Source of the DNA: Candidatus Nanopelagicales bacterium
GTDB lineage: Bacteria; Actinomycetota; Actinomycetes; S36-B12
DNA length: 54,516 nucleotides
Assembly (NCBI GenBank): GCA_021741645.1
Contig: JAIOXK010000006.1
Location: 1 to 54,516, forward strand
Reading direction: 5' to 3'
The notes beneath the pieces were generated by a model. The model saw nothing but the letters and a program-made list of their open reading frames with translations. It had not been told where the DNA came from and made no database searches. This document shows positions 27,415 through 37,448 of this stretch, in pieces (positions within the stretch are counted from its first letter, which is position 1; each line of letters starts with the position of its first letter). The position numbers were made by a program, and so were the translations under genes.

Positions 27415-29212
27415 GCGCTGAACCACGCACGCGCTCGACCCACGTGCCGCCGACGATCTCGTAGACCAGGCCATCAGCTGCGCCCACCAGCGTCGGCAGT
27501 CCCGGTGCCGCTCCCACGCTGACCGGGGCCTCCGGGGCCCCGTTCGGCCGTGTCATGCCGCGCGCGATGCCGACGTCGAAAGCCTGAAGGCTCCCCGCGC
27601 TCTCACTGCCGAGAACCGACAGCGTGTCCGAGTCCGCCCACGCCACGTCAACGACCTCAGCCAGTCGCGCCTCGACTCGCTGCGGCGCTTCCACCGTGAT
27701 GCCGGAAGCACTGACAGACGATCGGACGATCCGCGCGATCAGCAGCTCGGTTCGCGGACCACGCTGGACGATCAGTGCCGCACGGGTGCCATCCCTGGAG
27801 GGAACAGCCGCTCGAAGCTCCGCACGTCCCAGGAGCCCATCCACCTTGATCTCGCGCGAGAGCGCGGCGGCCGATACCGCGACGAGCCCCTCATCGACAT
27901 CCACCACCCACACCGACGAGGACCCATCGAACGCCAGACTTGAGGCCAGGCCCTGCTCGCGGATCTTGATCATCGCCGCACCAGAGGACAGCCGCGACCG
28001 CCAGACGGCGCCCTCGGTGTCAATTCCCGCCACGGAGCCCGAGTCAGCGGCCACGGCGATGTCGATCAGGGTGACCTCTCCCTCGCCGGCCCCACCCGGA
28101 ACCGTGAGCACGCCGTTGGTCTGCAGCTCCACCACGCCCTCGGGGCGAGTGGCGTAGCCGCGGGACCCCAGTGGCATGGCGTTCGGGTCGACCTGGGGCC
28201 ACGAGTCACGCGGCTGAGGGCTCGGCACCCCCGGGAGCAGGAGCGGTTGTCCCACCGCAGTGATCTCGACCGCCTGCACCTCCGGAAGCTGCCGGAGGGT
28301 CCACACGATCTGCTGCGAGAGTGCCGTCCGCGTGTCGTCGTCAGCCTCCAGGACATTGGCCGTGAGATCCACCCTGGCCACACCGCTCTCGATCGGCACA
28401 GCATCGATGTTGAGCCGGACGCCCGGCGGCAGGCCCGTCCGCACGGCCGGCTGCAGCCACTCTGTGGGTCCGGTGATCAGCCGCCGCACCAGCGTCGTGG
28501 CAAGTCCCGGACCAATCACCGGGATCATGCGCGGGTCGGGCACCAGCATGGAGAAGTCCGGATTGAAGAAGAAGACGTTGAAGTCCCGGAACGCCCGATC
28601 GACGTCCGCCTGGGACAGCAGCAGGCCGGCGGGCAGGCGCGCGATCCGCCATTCGCCGTCGACGTCGTCGAGGAAGAACGTCGTGCGCACCTGCGACCCC
28701 GGTGCCGCCACCACATAACGACCGCTCGTCTCTATGGAACCCGAATGCGCAGCCTCGAAGGACACGGCCGCGCCGAGCACGGTCAGAGCAGGTCGACCCT
28801 CATAGACCGTGACACCCGCATCCGTGTCCCACGTGCGACTCGCCTCCGGGGTCAGGTACGTGCGAGCAACCGCATGGTTGCCGTCGAAGGATGCCGACGC
28901 GTCCAGGAAACCCGCCACCACCTCGGTGGCCGTCATGCCGGGGCGAGGCTCGCGGGCGATGACCCGAATGAACTGGTCTTCCGGGTCGACCCCGATCTGC
29001 TCCCCCTGCTCGATCGGCCCGGAGGTCGGCACCTGGGCCGACAGCGAGGTCGGCACGACGCCGCACCCTGCCATCAGCGCGCTGCTGATCAGCAGCGCGA
29101 TCGTGGCAGTGACCCTGGTAGGCACAGACCGGGAGCGGGTCGGCGTCGTCTCTCTCGTCGCTCTCGTCGCTCTCGACACTCGCGTCGTCCTCGACGACGT
29201 GACGGCGATCAT
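27398..29212 (-). CDS. lpqB: Lipoprotein LpqB, partner of MtrAB
   Basis: 604-residue exported lipoprotein that modulates MtrB signalling in mycobacteria. A long basic N-terminus with a short RATRAT repeat precedes the signal sequence, whose lipobox LMAGC places the lipidated Cys at residue 50. A GerMN-type domain follows (PTEWLQPAVRTGLPPGVRLN, VARVDLTANVL), then a propeller-like C-terminal region. The ATG at 29212 overlaps the mtrB stop (ATGA), giving the classical mtrA-mtrB-lpqB order. The basic N-terminal extension is unusually long for a lipoprotein, so a later start is possible, though none has a better ribosome site. Confidence 0.93.
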   Translation of the reverse strand: MIAVTSSRTTRVSRATRATRETTPTRSRSVPTRVTATIALLISSALMAGCGVVPTSLSAQVPTSGPIEQGEQIGVDPEDQFIRVIAREPRPGMTATEVVAGFLDASASFDGNHAVARTYLTPEASRTWDTDAGVTVYEGRPALTVLGAAVSFEAAHSGSIETSGRYVVAAPGSQVRTTFFLDDVDGEWRIARLPAGLLLSQADVDRAFRDFNVFFFNPDFSMLVPDPRMIPVIGPGLATTLVRRLITGPTEWLQPAVRTGLPPGVRLNIDAVPIESGVARVDLTANVLEADDDTRTALSQQIVWTLRQLPEVQAVEITAVGQPLLLPGVPSPQPRDSWPQVDPNAMPLGSRGYATRPEGVVELQTNGVLTVPGGAGEGEVTLIDIAVAADSGSVAGIDTEGAVWRSRLSSGAAMIKIREQGLASSLAFDGSSSVWVVDVDEGLVAVSAAALSREIKVDGLLGRAELRAAVPSRDGTRAALIVQRGPRTELLIARIVRSSVSASGITVEAPQRVEARLAEVVDVAWADSDTLSVLGSESAGSLQAFDVGIARGMTRPNGAPEAPVSVGAAPGLPTLVGAADGLVYEIVGGTWVERVRGSAPTYPG

Positions 29213-30981
29213 GGATCGACCCCCTCGATCACGAAGCTCGCCGCCGGGCTCGACTTCGACCCGTCATGGTTCGACCCATCATGGTTCGACCCGTCATGGT
29301 TCGACGCATCCTGGTTCAATCCATTCTTGGGAGGGTCCCCCTTGCCCCCAGGAGCACGGTCGGCCTCCTGCTCGCTCGACACCTCGGGCGGCACGGGCAG
29401 CGGCACATCCTCCAGCGGCAAGGGGGACTCGGCGATCTCCTGCTGGCGGTCGATCGGCATCGTCAGGCGGAAGCAGGCACCCTTGCCCGGCTCGCCCCAC
29501 GCCTCGAGCCAGCCTCCGTGCAGACGGGCGTCCTCCAGCGAGATCGCAAGGCCCAGTCCCGTTCCCCCCGTGGTGCGTGCGCGGGCAGGATCAGCCCGCC
29601 AGAAGCGGTTGAACACCAGGCTGGACTCGCCCGGAAGCAGGCCTACTCCGAAGTCACGCACGGAGATGGCGGCAGCGTGCTCGTCATGCGCAATGCGCAC
29701 ATCGATCCCCCGCAGGTCGCCATGCTCGATGGCATTCTCCAGAAGGTTGCGCACGACGCGATCAACCCTGCGCTGGTCGCAGGTCACGAAGCAATCCTTG
29801 TCCGTGGTGACCAGCCGGATGTCCAGGCCCGCCCGCTCGGCCAGCGGCAAGGCGGTGGCAATCGCCCTCTCCACGAGACCGACGAGATCAACCCGGTCGT
29901 CATCGAGGACGGCAGCACCCGCGTCGAACCTCGAGATCTCAAGCAGATCGGACAGGAGCGCCTCGAATCGATCGAGCTGGTTCTGCAGCAGTTCGACCGC
30001 GCGCTCCGTTGGCGCATCCAGCTGGTCACGATCGTCATAGACGACATCGGCGGCCATGCGAATCGTCGTGAGCGGCGTGCGCAGCTCGTGGGACACATCC
30101 GAGACGAAGCGCTGCTGCACCCGAGACAGGTCCTCCAGCTGACGGATCTGGTTGGCCAGGCTCTCGGCCATGGCGTTGAAGGAGGTTGCGAGTCTCGCCA
30201 GGTCGTCGGTGCCTTTGACGCGCATACGCTCGGCAAGATTGCCGTCGGCCAATCGGGCTGCGGTTCGGGATGCTGCGCGCACAGGCAGGACCACCTGTCG
30301 GGTGACGAGCCATGCGACGCCGGCCAGCAGCAGGACGAGCAGCAGGCCCGTCACGATGACAGCAGAGCGGACGAGATCCAGGGTGCTCTGCTCCTGCCCG
30401 AGGGGGAACAGGTAGTACAGCTCATAGGCGCCTACGGAGGGAACCGAGAGCGGAGCGCCGACGACGAGTCCCGGTGCGCTGCGGCCATCAAGGAAGCGGA
30501 TGTCGGTGTAGGTCCACGACTGACGGCCAGAGTCGACGATCGCGGCCCGAAGGGCGGGAGGCACGGACGACTCCGCCACGAGGTTGGTGCCGCGCTCGGG
30601 GGCATCGATGCCCAACTGCGATGACAGAAGCAGCACGTCGAAGGTCGCCGGTGACCCGGCGCGTGCAGCGAGCGCGCTCACAACGCCGTCCACAATTCGC
30701 TCGGGTGCTGGTGTCGAGGGCCCCGTGTCGGATGCGTCCAGAAGGCGCAGGGCCTCGCCAAGCCCGGCCGTCGCCTCGCCTACGGAGATTCGCTCCTTGG
30801 CATCGAGAAGCCCGGTCGTCACGCGCGACAGCAGAGACAGACCCAGGACACCGACGACGATCAGGGACAGGACCAGAGTGGTGATGGTGACACGAAGCCA
30901 CAGGGATCGCCCCCACAGTCGTCCGATCGCGCGCGGCACCGCCAGCAGCACGCGGGGCACGACCAGGAGCAGATGCGTCAT
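29209..30981 (-). CDS. mtrB: Sensor histidine kinase MtrB
   Basis: 590 residues; senses envelope or division state and phosphorylates MtrA. TM1 at about 28-52 and TM2 at about 200-225 bracket an extracytoplasmic sensor region. HAMP (PVRAASRTAARLADGNLAERM), the H-box SHELRTPLTTIRM with His298, the N-box NLLENAIEHGD, and the G-box GGTGLGLAIS are all intact. The C-terminal tail carries four copies of a five-residue repeat of the NHDGS type, encoded by a 15-bp tandem repeat, which is not part of the kinase fold. It overlaps lpqB by 4 bp and follows mtrA by 15 bp. Confidence 0.95.
   Translation of the reverse strand: MTHLLLVVPRVLLAVPRAIGRLWGRSLWLRVTITTLVLSLIVVGVLGLSLLSRVTTGLLDAKERISVGEATAGLGEALRLLDASDTGPSTPAPERIVDGVVSALAARAGSPATFDVLLLSSQLGIDAPERGTNLVAESSVPPALRAAIVDSGRQSWTYTDIRFLDGRSAPGLVVGAPLSVPSVGAYELYYLFPLGQEQSTLDLVRSAVIVTGLLLVLLLAGVAWLVTRQVVLPVRAASRTAARLADGNLAERMRVKGTDDLARLATSFNAMAESLANQIRQLEDLSRVQQRFVSDVSHELRTPLTTIRMAADVVYDDRDQLDAPTERAVELLQNQLDRFEALLSDLLEISRFDAGAAVLDDDRVDLVGLVERAIATALPLAERAGLDIRLVTTDKDCFVTCDQRRVDRVVRNLLENAIEHGDLRGIDVRIAHDEHAAAISVRDFGVGLLPGESSLVFNRFWRADPARARTTGGTGLGLAISLEDARLHGGWLEAWGEPGKGACFRLTMPIDRQQEIAESPLPLEDVPLPVPPEVSSEQEADRAPGGKGDPPKNGLNQDASNHDGSNHDGSNHDGSKSSPAASFVIEGVDP
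29255..29314 (-). repeat. 15-bp tandem repeat at the 3' end of mtrB
   Basis: Four units of TTCGACCCGTCATGG (plus strand, last unit diverged) encode four five-residue NHDGS-like repeats near the MtrB C-terminus. The unit length preserves frame. Confidence 0.9.
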
Positions 30982-30996
30982 GGGCGGGAGAGTCGG

Positions 30997-31704
30997 TTAG
31001 GCCGGGCCGGCTTTGTAGCCCACGCCGCGCACCGTGAGCACGATCTCCGGGTTCTCCGGATCACGCTCCACCTTGGCCCGCAGCCTCTGCACGTGGACAT
31101 TGACCAGCCGCGTATCAGCGGAATGGCGATATCCCCAGACCTCCTGGAGAAGAACCTCGCGCGTGAATACTTGCCCCGGCTTGCGCGCCAGGCACGCGAG
31201 CAGATCGAACTCCAGGGGCGTCAAGGACAGCACCTCGTCGTTGCGGCACACCGTGTGTCCGGAGATGTCGATCTCCAGGTCTCCGGCCGTCAGCACCTGC
31301 GCCGCCGGAGCGTCTGTGCGTCGAATGCGCGCGCGAATGCGGGCCACGAGCTCCTTGGGCTTGAACGGCTTGACGATGTAGTCATCCGCACCCGACTCGA
31401 GGCCGACCACGACGTCAACGGTGTCGCTCTTCGCCGTCAGCATGACGATGGGAGTGCCCGCCTCAGCCCGAATCGCTCGGCACACGTCCACACCGTCGAG
31501 ACCGGGCAGCATGAGGTCCAGCAGCACCAGATCGGGCTTGGAGTCCCGGAACGACTGGAGCGCGTCGGTGCCATTGCCGCAGAAGACAGGATCGAACCCC
31601 TCACCCCGCAGGACGATGCCGAGCATCTCCGAGAGGGCCGCATCGTCATCGACGACCAGGACCCGGCCTCGAGAGCCGTTGGTGCTGCCAGCGGGAACCG
31701 TCAT
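30997..31704 (-). CDS. mtrA: Response regulator MtrA
   Basis: 235-residue OmpR/PhoB-type regulator. Receiver domain: acidic pocket DDD at 19-21, phospho-acceptor Asp63 in LLDLMLPGLDG, LTAKSD, and the switch Lys in VKPFKPKEL. The C-terminal winged helix includes LTPLEFDLLACLARKPGQVF and RLVNVHVQRLRAKVE. The ATG at 31704 is chosen because upstream codons encode unrelated sequence overlapping the preceding gene. MtrA controls division and wall-hydrolase genes and is essential in mycobacteria. It lies 4 nt after the CPBP protease gene and 15 nt before mtrB. Confidence 0.96.
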   Translation of the reverse strand: MTVPAGSTNGSRGRVLVVDDDAALSEMLGIVLRGEGFDPVFCGNGTDALQSFRDSKPDLVLLDLMLPGLDGVDVCRAIRAEAGTPIVMLTAKSDTVDVVVGLESGADDYIVKPFKPKELVARIRARIRRTDAPAAQVLTAGDLEIDISGHTVCRNDEVLSLTPLEFDLLACLARKPGQVFTREVLLQEVWGYRHSADTRLVNVHVQRLRAKVERDPENPEIVLTVRGVGYKAGPA

Positions 31705-31708
31705 CTGC

Positions 31709-32476
31709 CTATGGTGACACGTCCGGCACGCCCACGAGCAGAGCAATGGCTCCCGGCGCATTCACCATCCCGTGGGTGAGCATGGCGGCCCCCGTGGATC
31801 CGGTGCGCCAGCGAACCCAGCCCAGGACGAGGCCTGTGGGTAGAAGCACGAGGAATCGCAGGGGCTCGAGGTGGAATCCGGCAAAGACCACCGCCGTGAT
31901 GACAATCGTCAGCACGGCTCCCACGCCCCGCTTGCGCAGGGCGCCGAAGAACAGCCCGCGGAAGAACAACTCCTCCACCACAGGGGCTCCCACCATGACG
32001 AGCGCGGCGAAGAGCACCATGCCCGGGCGGCCCGTGGCCACCTCCAGCTCATCGGCCGCATCGGCCGCCGCTGAGGTCAGATCGGGGACGAGCTCCTGCA
32101 TGGCCACCGCGGCCAGGCCCGCGGCCACGAGGGCGACCAGACCCCCCAGAAGTCCCCAGCCGGTGTCAGCCCACGTCAGCCGCAGGCCCAGATCGATGCG
32201 CGGGCCATTGCCTCGACGCATGGTGACCAGGATCGGCCACCCGCACAGCACCAGCCAGGGTGCGGTGATCCCGACGAGGATCTGCACGGCCACGGGAGCA
32301 TCGATCCACCACAGCAGACCCCCGACGACGAAGGCCAGCACGAACGCAGCGCCCAGTCCGATGAGCACATCCCACAGCCCCCACCGCGGGAACCGCAGGA
32401 CCCTGCCCGACGCCAGGGCATCCGTGACAGTCGCCGGGCACCCGGGGTAGTCGGCGGGCTCGGAACTGGACGGCAT
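31709..32476 (-). CDS. CPBP-family intramembrane metalloprotease
   Basis: 255-residue polytopic protein of the CAAX-protease/Abi (CPBP) family. The three signature motifs are present: EELFFR at 168-173, FAGFH at 198-202 and HGMVN at 235-239, which supply the metal-site Glu and His residues. About seven TM segments. It is the first gene of an operon running into mtrA (4-nt gap), where mycobacteria carry tmk instead. Substrate unknown; bacterial homologues process membrane peptides or give immunity to bacteriocins, so a role in regulating MtrB or LpqB is only a contextual guess. Confidence 0.9.
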   Translation of the reverse strand: MPSSSEPADYPGCPATVTDALASGRVLRFPRWGLWDVLIGLGAAFVLAFVVGGLLWWIDAPVAVQILVGITAPWLVLCGWPILVTMRRGNGPRIDLGLRLTWADTGWGLLGGLVALVAAGLAAVAMQELVPDLTSAAADAADELEVATGRPGMVLFAALVMVGAPVVEELFFRGLFFGALRKRGVGAVLTIVITAVVFAGFHLEPLRFLVLLPTGLVLGWVRWRTGSTGAAMLTHGMVNAPGAIALLVGVPDVSP

Positions 32477-32524
32477 CCGGCCACACTAGGTCAGTGGGCG
32501 TCGCGGGGCAGGTACGGTCGGGAC

Positions 32525-32827
32525 ATGGCCCCCTCATCGACTCCCAAGAGCCGCTCAACCAATGCCTGGCTTCGCATGAGCCCCATGCCCCGCGCTATCG
32601 GTGCCGTCATGCTGGTCATCGGAGGCGTCTGGTTCTTCCAGGGGATCGGTGTGTCGCAAGGCAGTGAGATGAGCAACAACACCGGGTGGGCGGTCCTCGG
32701 TGGCGCTATCGCCATCGGCGGCTTCGTCCTGCTCTACCGGCAGAACAAGATCACGAAGGCGATGATCGACCAGGAGCAGGCAGAGGCGGCACGAGCGGCC
32801 GAGGTTACCGAGCCCGACGGGTCATAG
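32525..32827 (+). CDS. Small two-TM membrane protein
   Basis: 100 residues: basic N-terminus, TM1 at about 24-40 (IGAVMLVIGGVWFFQGIGV), a short polar loop, TM2 at about 53-70 (GWAVLGGAIAIGGFVLLY), then a charged helical tail (ITKAMIDQEQAEAARAAE). Of a type common in actinobacteria; no function known. It diverges from the CPBP-mtrAB operon over 48 bases. Its last codons and stop lie within an 81-bp repeat, so its C-terminus (PDGS) may have been supplied or altered by that element. Confidence 0.75.
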   Translation: MAPSSTPKSRSTNAWLRMSPMPRAIGAVMLVIGGVWFFQGIGVSQGSEMSNNTGWAVLGGAIAIGGFVLLYRQNKITKAMIDQEQAEAARAAEVTEPDGS

Positions 32828-32894
32828 AACGCCGAAACCTGCAGGCATGGTCACAACCGGCGTGCGGTGCGACCGTACCTGCAGGTTTCGGTGA
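32814..32894 (+). repeat. 81-bp hairpin repeat, copy 1
   Basis: 79 of 81 positions match copy 2 at 33684-33764, in the same orientation. It contains 14-bp perfect inverted arms (32832-32845 and 32878-32891, CCGAAACCTGCAGG and its complement) around a 32-nt loop with a nested ACCG/CGGT stem. It lies at a convergent gene junction and includes the stop codon of the small membrane-protein gene. Confidence 0.93.
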
Positions 32895-32911
32895 CAGAGC
32901 TAGTGAAGTAG

Positions 32912-33517
32912 CTAGCCAGCGACCCAGCCTCCTCGGCTGGAGGAGTACGAGATGGTGCGGGTGCACACGGGGCCGGCGTAGCCCTCCCACGAGCCCCACG
33001 ACTGGCTCCAGCCGCCTGCGGCCACACCGGCCCAGTTCAGGCTCTCAGGAGCAGCCTCGTCGCAAGTTCCCGCGGCGGGCAGACCGAACTGCTGCATCAC
33101 CGATGCCGGCACTGACCCACCCGACGAATCTGAGCCTCCGCCGCCGCCTCCTCCCGTGATCACGACAGGTGAACTTTGTGCAGTAATCGTGTAGGGCGAC
33201 GCGGTGTAGTCACGAATAACGACTGTGTACGAACCAGCGGTCAGAACATCCGGGGTTGGGACCAACACTGATCCTCCCGTGAACGTGCCGCCTGTAGGCG
33301 TCGAAAAGAGTGATTACAGACCGCCGCCAGAGGGTCCGCACGCTCCTGCTGCCGTCGATGAGGAGCAGAAGTAGACGGCGTCGTTCGGGTCGAGAGCGAC
33401 CGTCACCGATCCATCCCCGTTGTCGGTTATTGAGGACGCGGCCTGCGCGGGGGTGGCGAGGGCGATGGCTCCGAGGCCGAGGCCGAGGGAAGCGAGGACG
33501 ACGAGGGCGCGGCGCAT
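32912..33517 (-). pseudogene. Secreted protein gene interrupted by an in-frame TAA stop
   Basis: Two segments share one frame: 33314-33517 (67 aa with signal peptide MRRALVVLASLGLGLG to PAQA, then TDNGDGSVTVALDPNDAVYFC) and 32912-33268 (118 aa), separated only by a TAA at 33314-33316 and 15 sense codons. Read through, they give a coherent ~201-residue secreted protein: a beta-rich front (GSYTVVIRDYTASPY), a Gly7 linker, and a Trp-rich C-terminal module with paired Cys (LPAAGTCDEAAPESLNWAGV to GPVCTRTISYSSSRGGW). The start has AAGGAG upstream. A GGGAGG lies 4 nt before the GTG at 33268, so reinitiation is possible but would give an unexported product. The region is visibly less G+C-rich than its neighbours. 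A sequencing error or recent nonsense mutation are alternatives. Confidence 0.65.
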
Positions 33518-33683
33518 ATGGGGGATCTCCTTGGCAACGAGTGATGAGGCCCTCGGACCCTAGGCGGGCAGAGCCCCGAACCCCAACCCGAAATGCAGTG
33601 TCGGCGGCAGGTGTGGGGTTTCCCGAACATCAGGCATTCGGAATTCCGCCCGCGCATCCCAGGCCAGCCAAAATGGGGGAAGG

Positions 33684-33764
33684 CCGACGGGTCGTAGAAC
33701 GCCGAAACCTGCAGGCATGGTCACAACCGGCGCGCGGTGCGACCGTACCTGCAGGTTTCGGTGA
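33684..33764 (+). repeat. 81-bp hairpin repeat, copy 2
   Basis: Near-identical direct copy of 32814-32894, with differences at 33694 and 33733. It even retains the fragment that encodes the C-terminus of the membrane protein at copy 1. It ends 10 bases from the ahcY stop and probably serves as its terminator. Confidence 0.93.
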
Positions 33765-33774
33765 AACGTGACTG

Positions 33775-35232
<1,458 letters not shown>

Positions 35233-35445
35233 GCGGAACTCCTTGTGAGAGTGGATCAGGTCTGTGCGAACGGCACGAGGCTTCGATGGTTCGCTTGGGT
35301 TGAACTGCGAATTGCCACCGCGGGAACCAGGGCTCCGGACCGCTGGGGCTGGCCCAAGTCTGCCAGATGATCGGGAAATCCGCCGAATCGGCCGCGCGGC
35401 ACCGGTGCCCGTGTCGGCCCTGCGAGCGGGAAGGCTCCTGAGTCC

Positions 35446-36360
35446 TCAGGCCTGCCGGTCGATGTCCGGCTCGAGGAAGATGTAGGCCGCCGTGGGCACC
35501 GCCGCTCGAATCGCCGCCTCGGCATCATCGATGTCCTTGGCGATCTCGAGTCCCGTGTCGCCGTGCGCCACCCCGATCTTGGCAGCGACCAGAAGCTCAT
35601 CGGGACCGACATGGAGGGTGCGCAGGTGGATCACGCGGGTGACACCCTCCGAGCGCTCCAAGGCGGTGCGTATCGCCGACACCTCCTCGGGCAGTGCACT
35701 CTCGCCCACCAGCATGGCCGTCATCTCCATGGCGAGGAAGATCGCGATGACGACGAGCAGCGTGCCGACCGACATGGCCCCCAGGGCGTCGAAGCGCCCG
35801 TTGCCGGTGATGACCGCAAGCCCCACGCCGAGCAGGGCGAACAGCAGGCCGACAAGTGCGCCGATGTCCTCGAGCAAGATCACCGGAAGCTCAGGCTGAC
35901 GGGCATCACGAACGAACTTCGCGAGCGATCGCTTGCCACGTGAGCGGTTCGCCTCGCGGATCGCGGTGCGCAGCGAGAACGACTCCAGGCCGATCGCCAC
36001 CAGCAGCACCACTACGGCGATCCACCAGTCGGAGAGCGCCTCGGGGTTCTGCCACTTGTGCCAGCCCTCGTAGAGGGAGAACAGTCCGCCGACGAGGAAC
36101 AGGACGATCGCCACGACGAAGCCGTAGACGTAGCGACGGCGTCCGTATCCGAAGTTGTGCTGCTCGTCGGCCCTCTTCTTGGCGCGCTTGTTGCCGACGA
36201 GCAGCAGCACCTGATTGCCCGAGTCGGCAAGGGAGTGGATTGCCTCGGACAGCATCGACGACGAACCGGTGAAGGCGAACGCGACGAACTTCGCAACCGC
36301 AATGCCCAGGTTGGCGAACAGGGCTGCGACCACCGCCTTGATTCCACCCTCGGTGCTCAC
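35446..36360 (-). CDS. Cation diffusion facilitator family transporter
   Basis: 304 residues from the GTG at 36360, which has GGGAG six bases upstream. Six TM segments; TM2 carries HSLADSGNQ (HxxxD metal site), while TM5 carries LLEDIGALVGLL, the Glu-Asp variant seen in one CDF subgroup rather than HxxxD. A cytoplasmic domain (VTRVIHLRTLHVGPDELLVAAKIGV) follows and would bind metal on dimerisation. It probably exports Zn2+, Mn2+ or Fe2+ by proton antiport; the metal cannot be read from sequence. It follows manA by 10 nt and closes the 45-35 kb co-directional run. Confidence 0.88.
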   Translation of the reverse strand: MSTEGGIKAVVAALFANLGIAVAKFVAFAFTGSSSMLSEAIHSLADSGNQVLLLVGNKRAKKRADEQHNFGYGRRRYVYGFVVAIVLFLVGGLFSLYEGWHKWQNPEALSDWWIAVVVLLVAIGLESFSLRTAIREANRSRGKRSLAKFVRDARQPELPVILLEDIGALVGLLFALLGVGLAVITGNGRFDALGAMSVGTLLVVIAIFLAMEMTAMLVGESALPEEVSAIRTALERSEGVTRVIHLRTLHVGPDELLVAAKIGVAHGDTGLEIAKDIDDAEAAIRAAVPTAAYIFLEPDIDRQA

Positions 36361-36370
36361 GGCTGCTCCC

Positions 36371-37447
36371 TCAACGTTCTGTGGACTGGATGATCGCCAC
36401 GAGTCCATCCGCACGGACCAGTGCGTCCGGATCACGTGCATCCATGACTGCCGCTGTTCCCTCACGCAGGGACGTCTCCGCATTCACCGACTCCACGGAT
36501 GCCGCTCCTTCGATCAGCAGGACGATCCGATACGACCCGGAGAGGATCTTCTCCTCGCCGGCTCGCAGCACGCGCACGACAAACGGGGAGTCAATGGGCC
36601 AGATGAGGTCGCCGTGGCTGGTTCGAAGAACCTGCGGTCGAAGGTCAGGCACCAGAGCGGCGATGGCGTGATCGACGTGAACGGGCTTGGAGGTCAGGCC
36701 AAGGCGAACCACGTTGTCACTGGACGACATGACCTCGAGTCCAGTCCCGCGGATGTAGCTGTGCGGCACGCCCGCGGGCACGTAGACAGCCTCCCCCGGT
36801 GCGAGCCTGAGGTAGTCCAGCAACGGCGTCAGCAGGGCACCCGCGTCATCGGGATACAGATCAGCCACGGTCGCATAGGCGGCCACCTGCTCATCGGGAA
36901 GACTCGCGACGCGAGCGGCCTCCGGCAGCGAGGCGATGCGTTCGGGCGTTCCGAGCTCGAGCAGCACTCGGATGGCGTCGGCCAACGTGCCGGTTCGCAG
37001 CGATCGGACGGCCAGCAGCGTCCCCTCGATCGCCTCCAGGAAGGCGATCGACTGGTCCACGGCGCGCCAACCGGCGAACGCCTCGAAGTCCTCCAGGGCG
37101 ATGAGCATCTCGGTCTTCTCGAACGGATCGGTGTAGATCACCGGCTCGTCTTCACGCTGCAGGGCGTACTGGTCCGCAGCGACATGCCGGCGCGGATGCA
37201 CCTGCACCGAGAGCGGCTTGGCCGCTGCGAGCAGCTTCACCAGAAGCGGGATCGCCTCCACGTCGAAGCGATCGCCCAGGTGCTCCCCCGTGGGCCGCCA
37301 GTTGCCGTCGAGCAGCGGCGAGGGACCGCCTGGGTGGACCCCGAACCACAGTTCGGCCTGTGGCTCCCCCGTTGACTCCGACCATCGGGCTAGGCCGTCC
37401 ACAAGACCCCAGTCATAGGCCTTGACGGCACCACGCACGAGGAGCAC
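36371..37447 (-). CDS. manA: Mannose-6-phosphate isomerase, class I
   Basis: Interconverts fructose-6-phosphate and mannose-6-phosphate, the entry to mannose activation. 358 aa, cupin metalloenzyme: AELWFGVHPGGPS near the start, VQVHPRRH (zinc His), DPFEKTEMLIAL (zinc Glu) and VYVPAGVPHSYI (zinc His) are in place. The GTG start at 37447 follows the Trm112 stop by a single base. With manB and the pyrophosphorylase at 47.7 kb it completes the route to GDP-mannose. The SIS-domain isomerase gene often found between manA and manB in actinobacteria is missing. Confidence 0.94.
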   Translation of the reverse strand: MLLVRGAVKAYDWGLVDGLARWSESTGEPQAELWFGVHPGGPSPLLDGNWRPTGEHLGDRFDVEAIPLLVKLLAAAKPLSVQVHPRRHVAADQYALQREDEPVIYTDPFEKTEMLIALEDFEAFAGWRAVDQSIAFLEAIEGTLLAVRSLRTGTLADAIRVLLELGTPERIASLPEAARVASLPDEQVAAYATVADLYPDDAGALLTPLLDYLRLAPGEAVYVPAGVPHSYIRGTGLEVMSSSDNVVRLGLTSKPVHVDHAIAALVPDLRPQVLRTSHGDLIWPIDSPFVVRVLRAGEEKILSGSYRIVLLIEGAASVESVNAETSLREGTAAVMDARDPDALVRADGLVAIIQSTER

Positions 37448-37448
37448 G

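Noticed and set aside
28247-30040. 597-codon plus-strand frame opposite lpqB and mtrB
   Set aside because: Spans two real genes on the other strand and contains no credible domain.
33314-33316. Recoded stop (selenocysteine or pyrrolysine) in the secreted-protein gene
   Set aside because: The stop is TAA, not TGA or TAG, so neither known recoding applies.
35233-35445. SAH or SAM riboswitch upstream of ahcY
   Set aside because: The leader is long enough, but I could not find a conserved riboswitch core or a clear expression platform; a covariance-model search would be needed.
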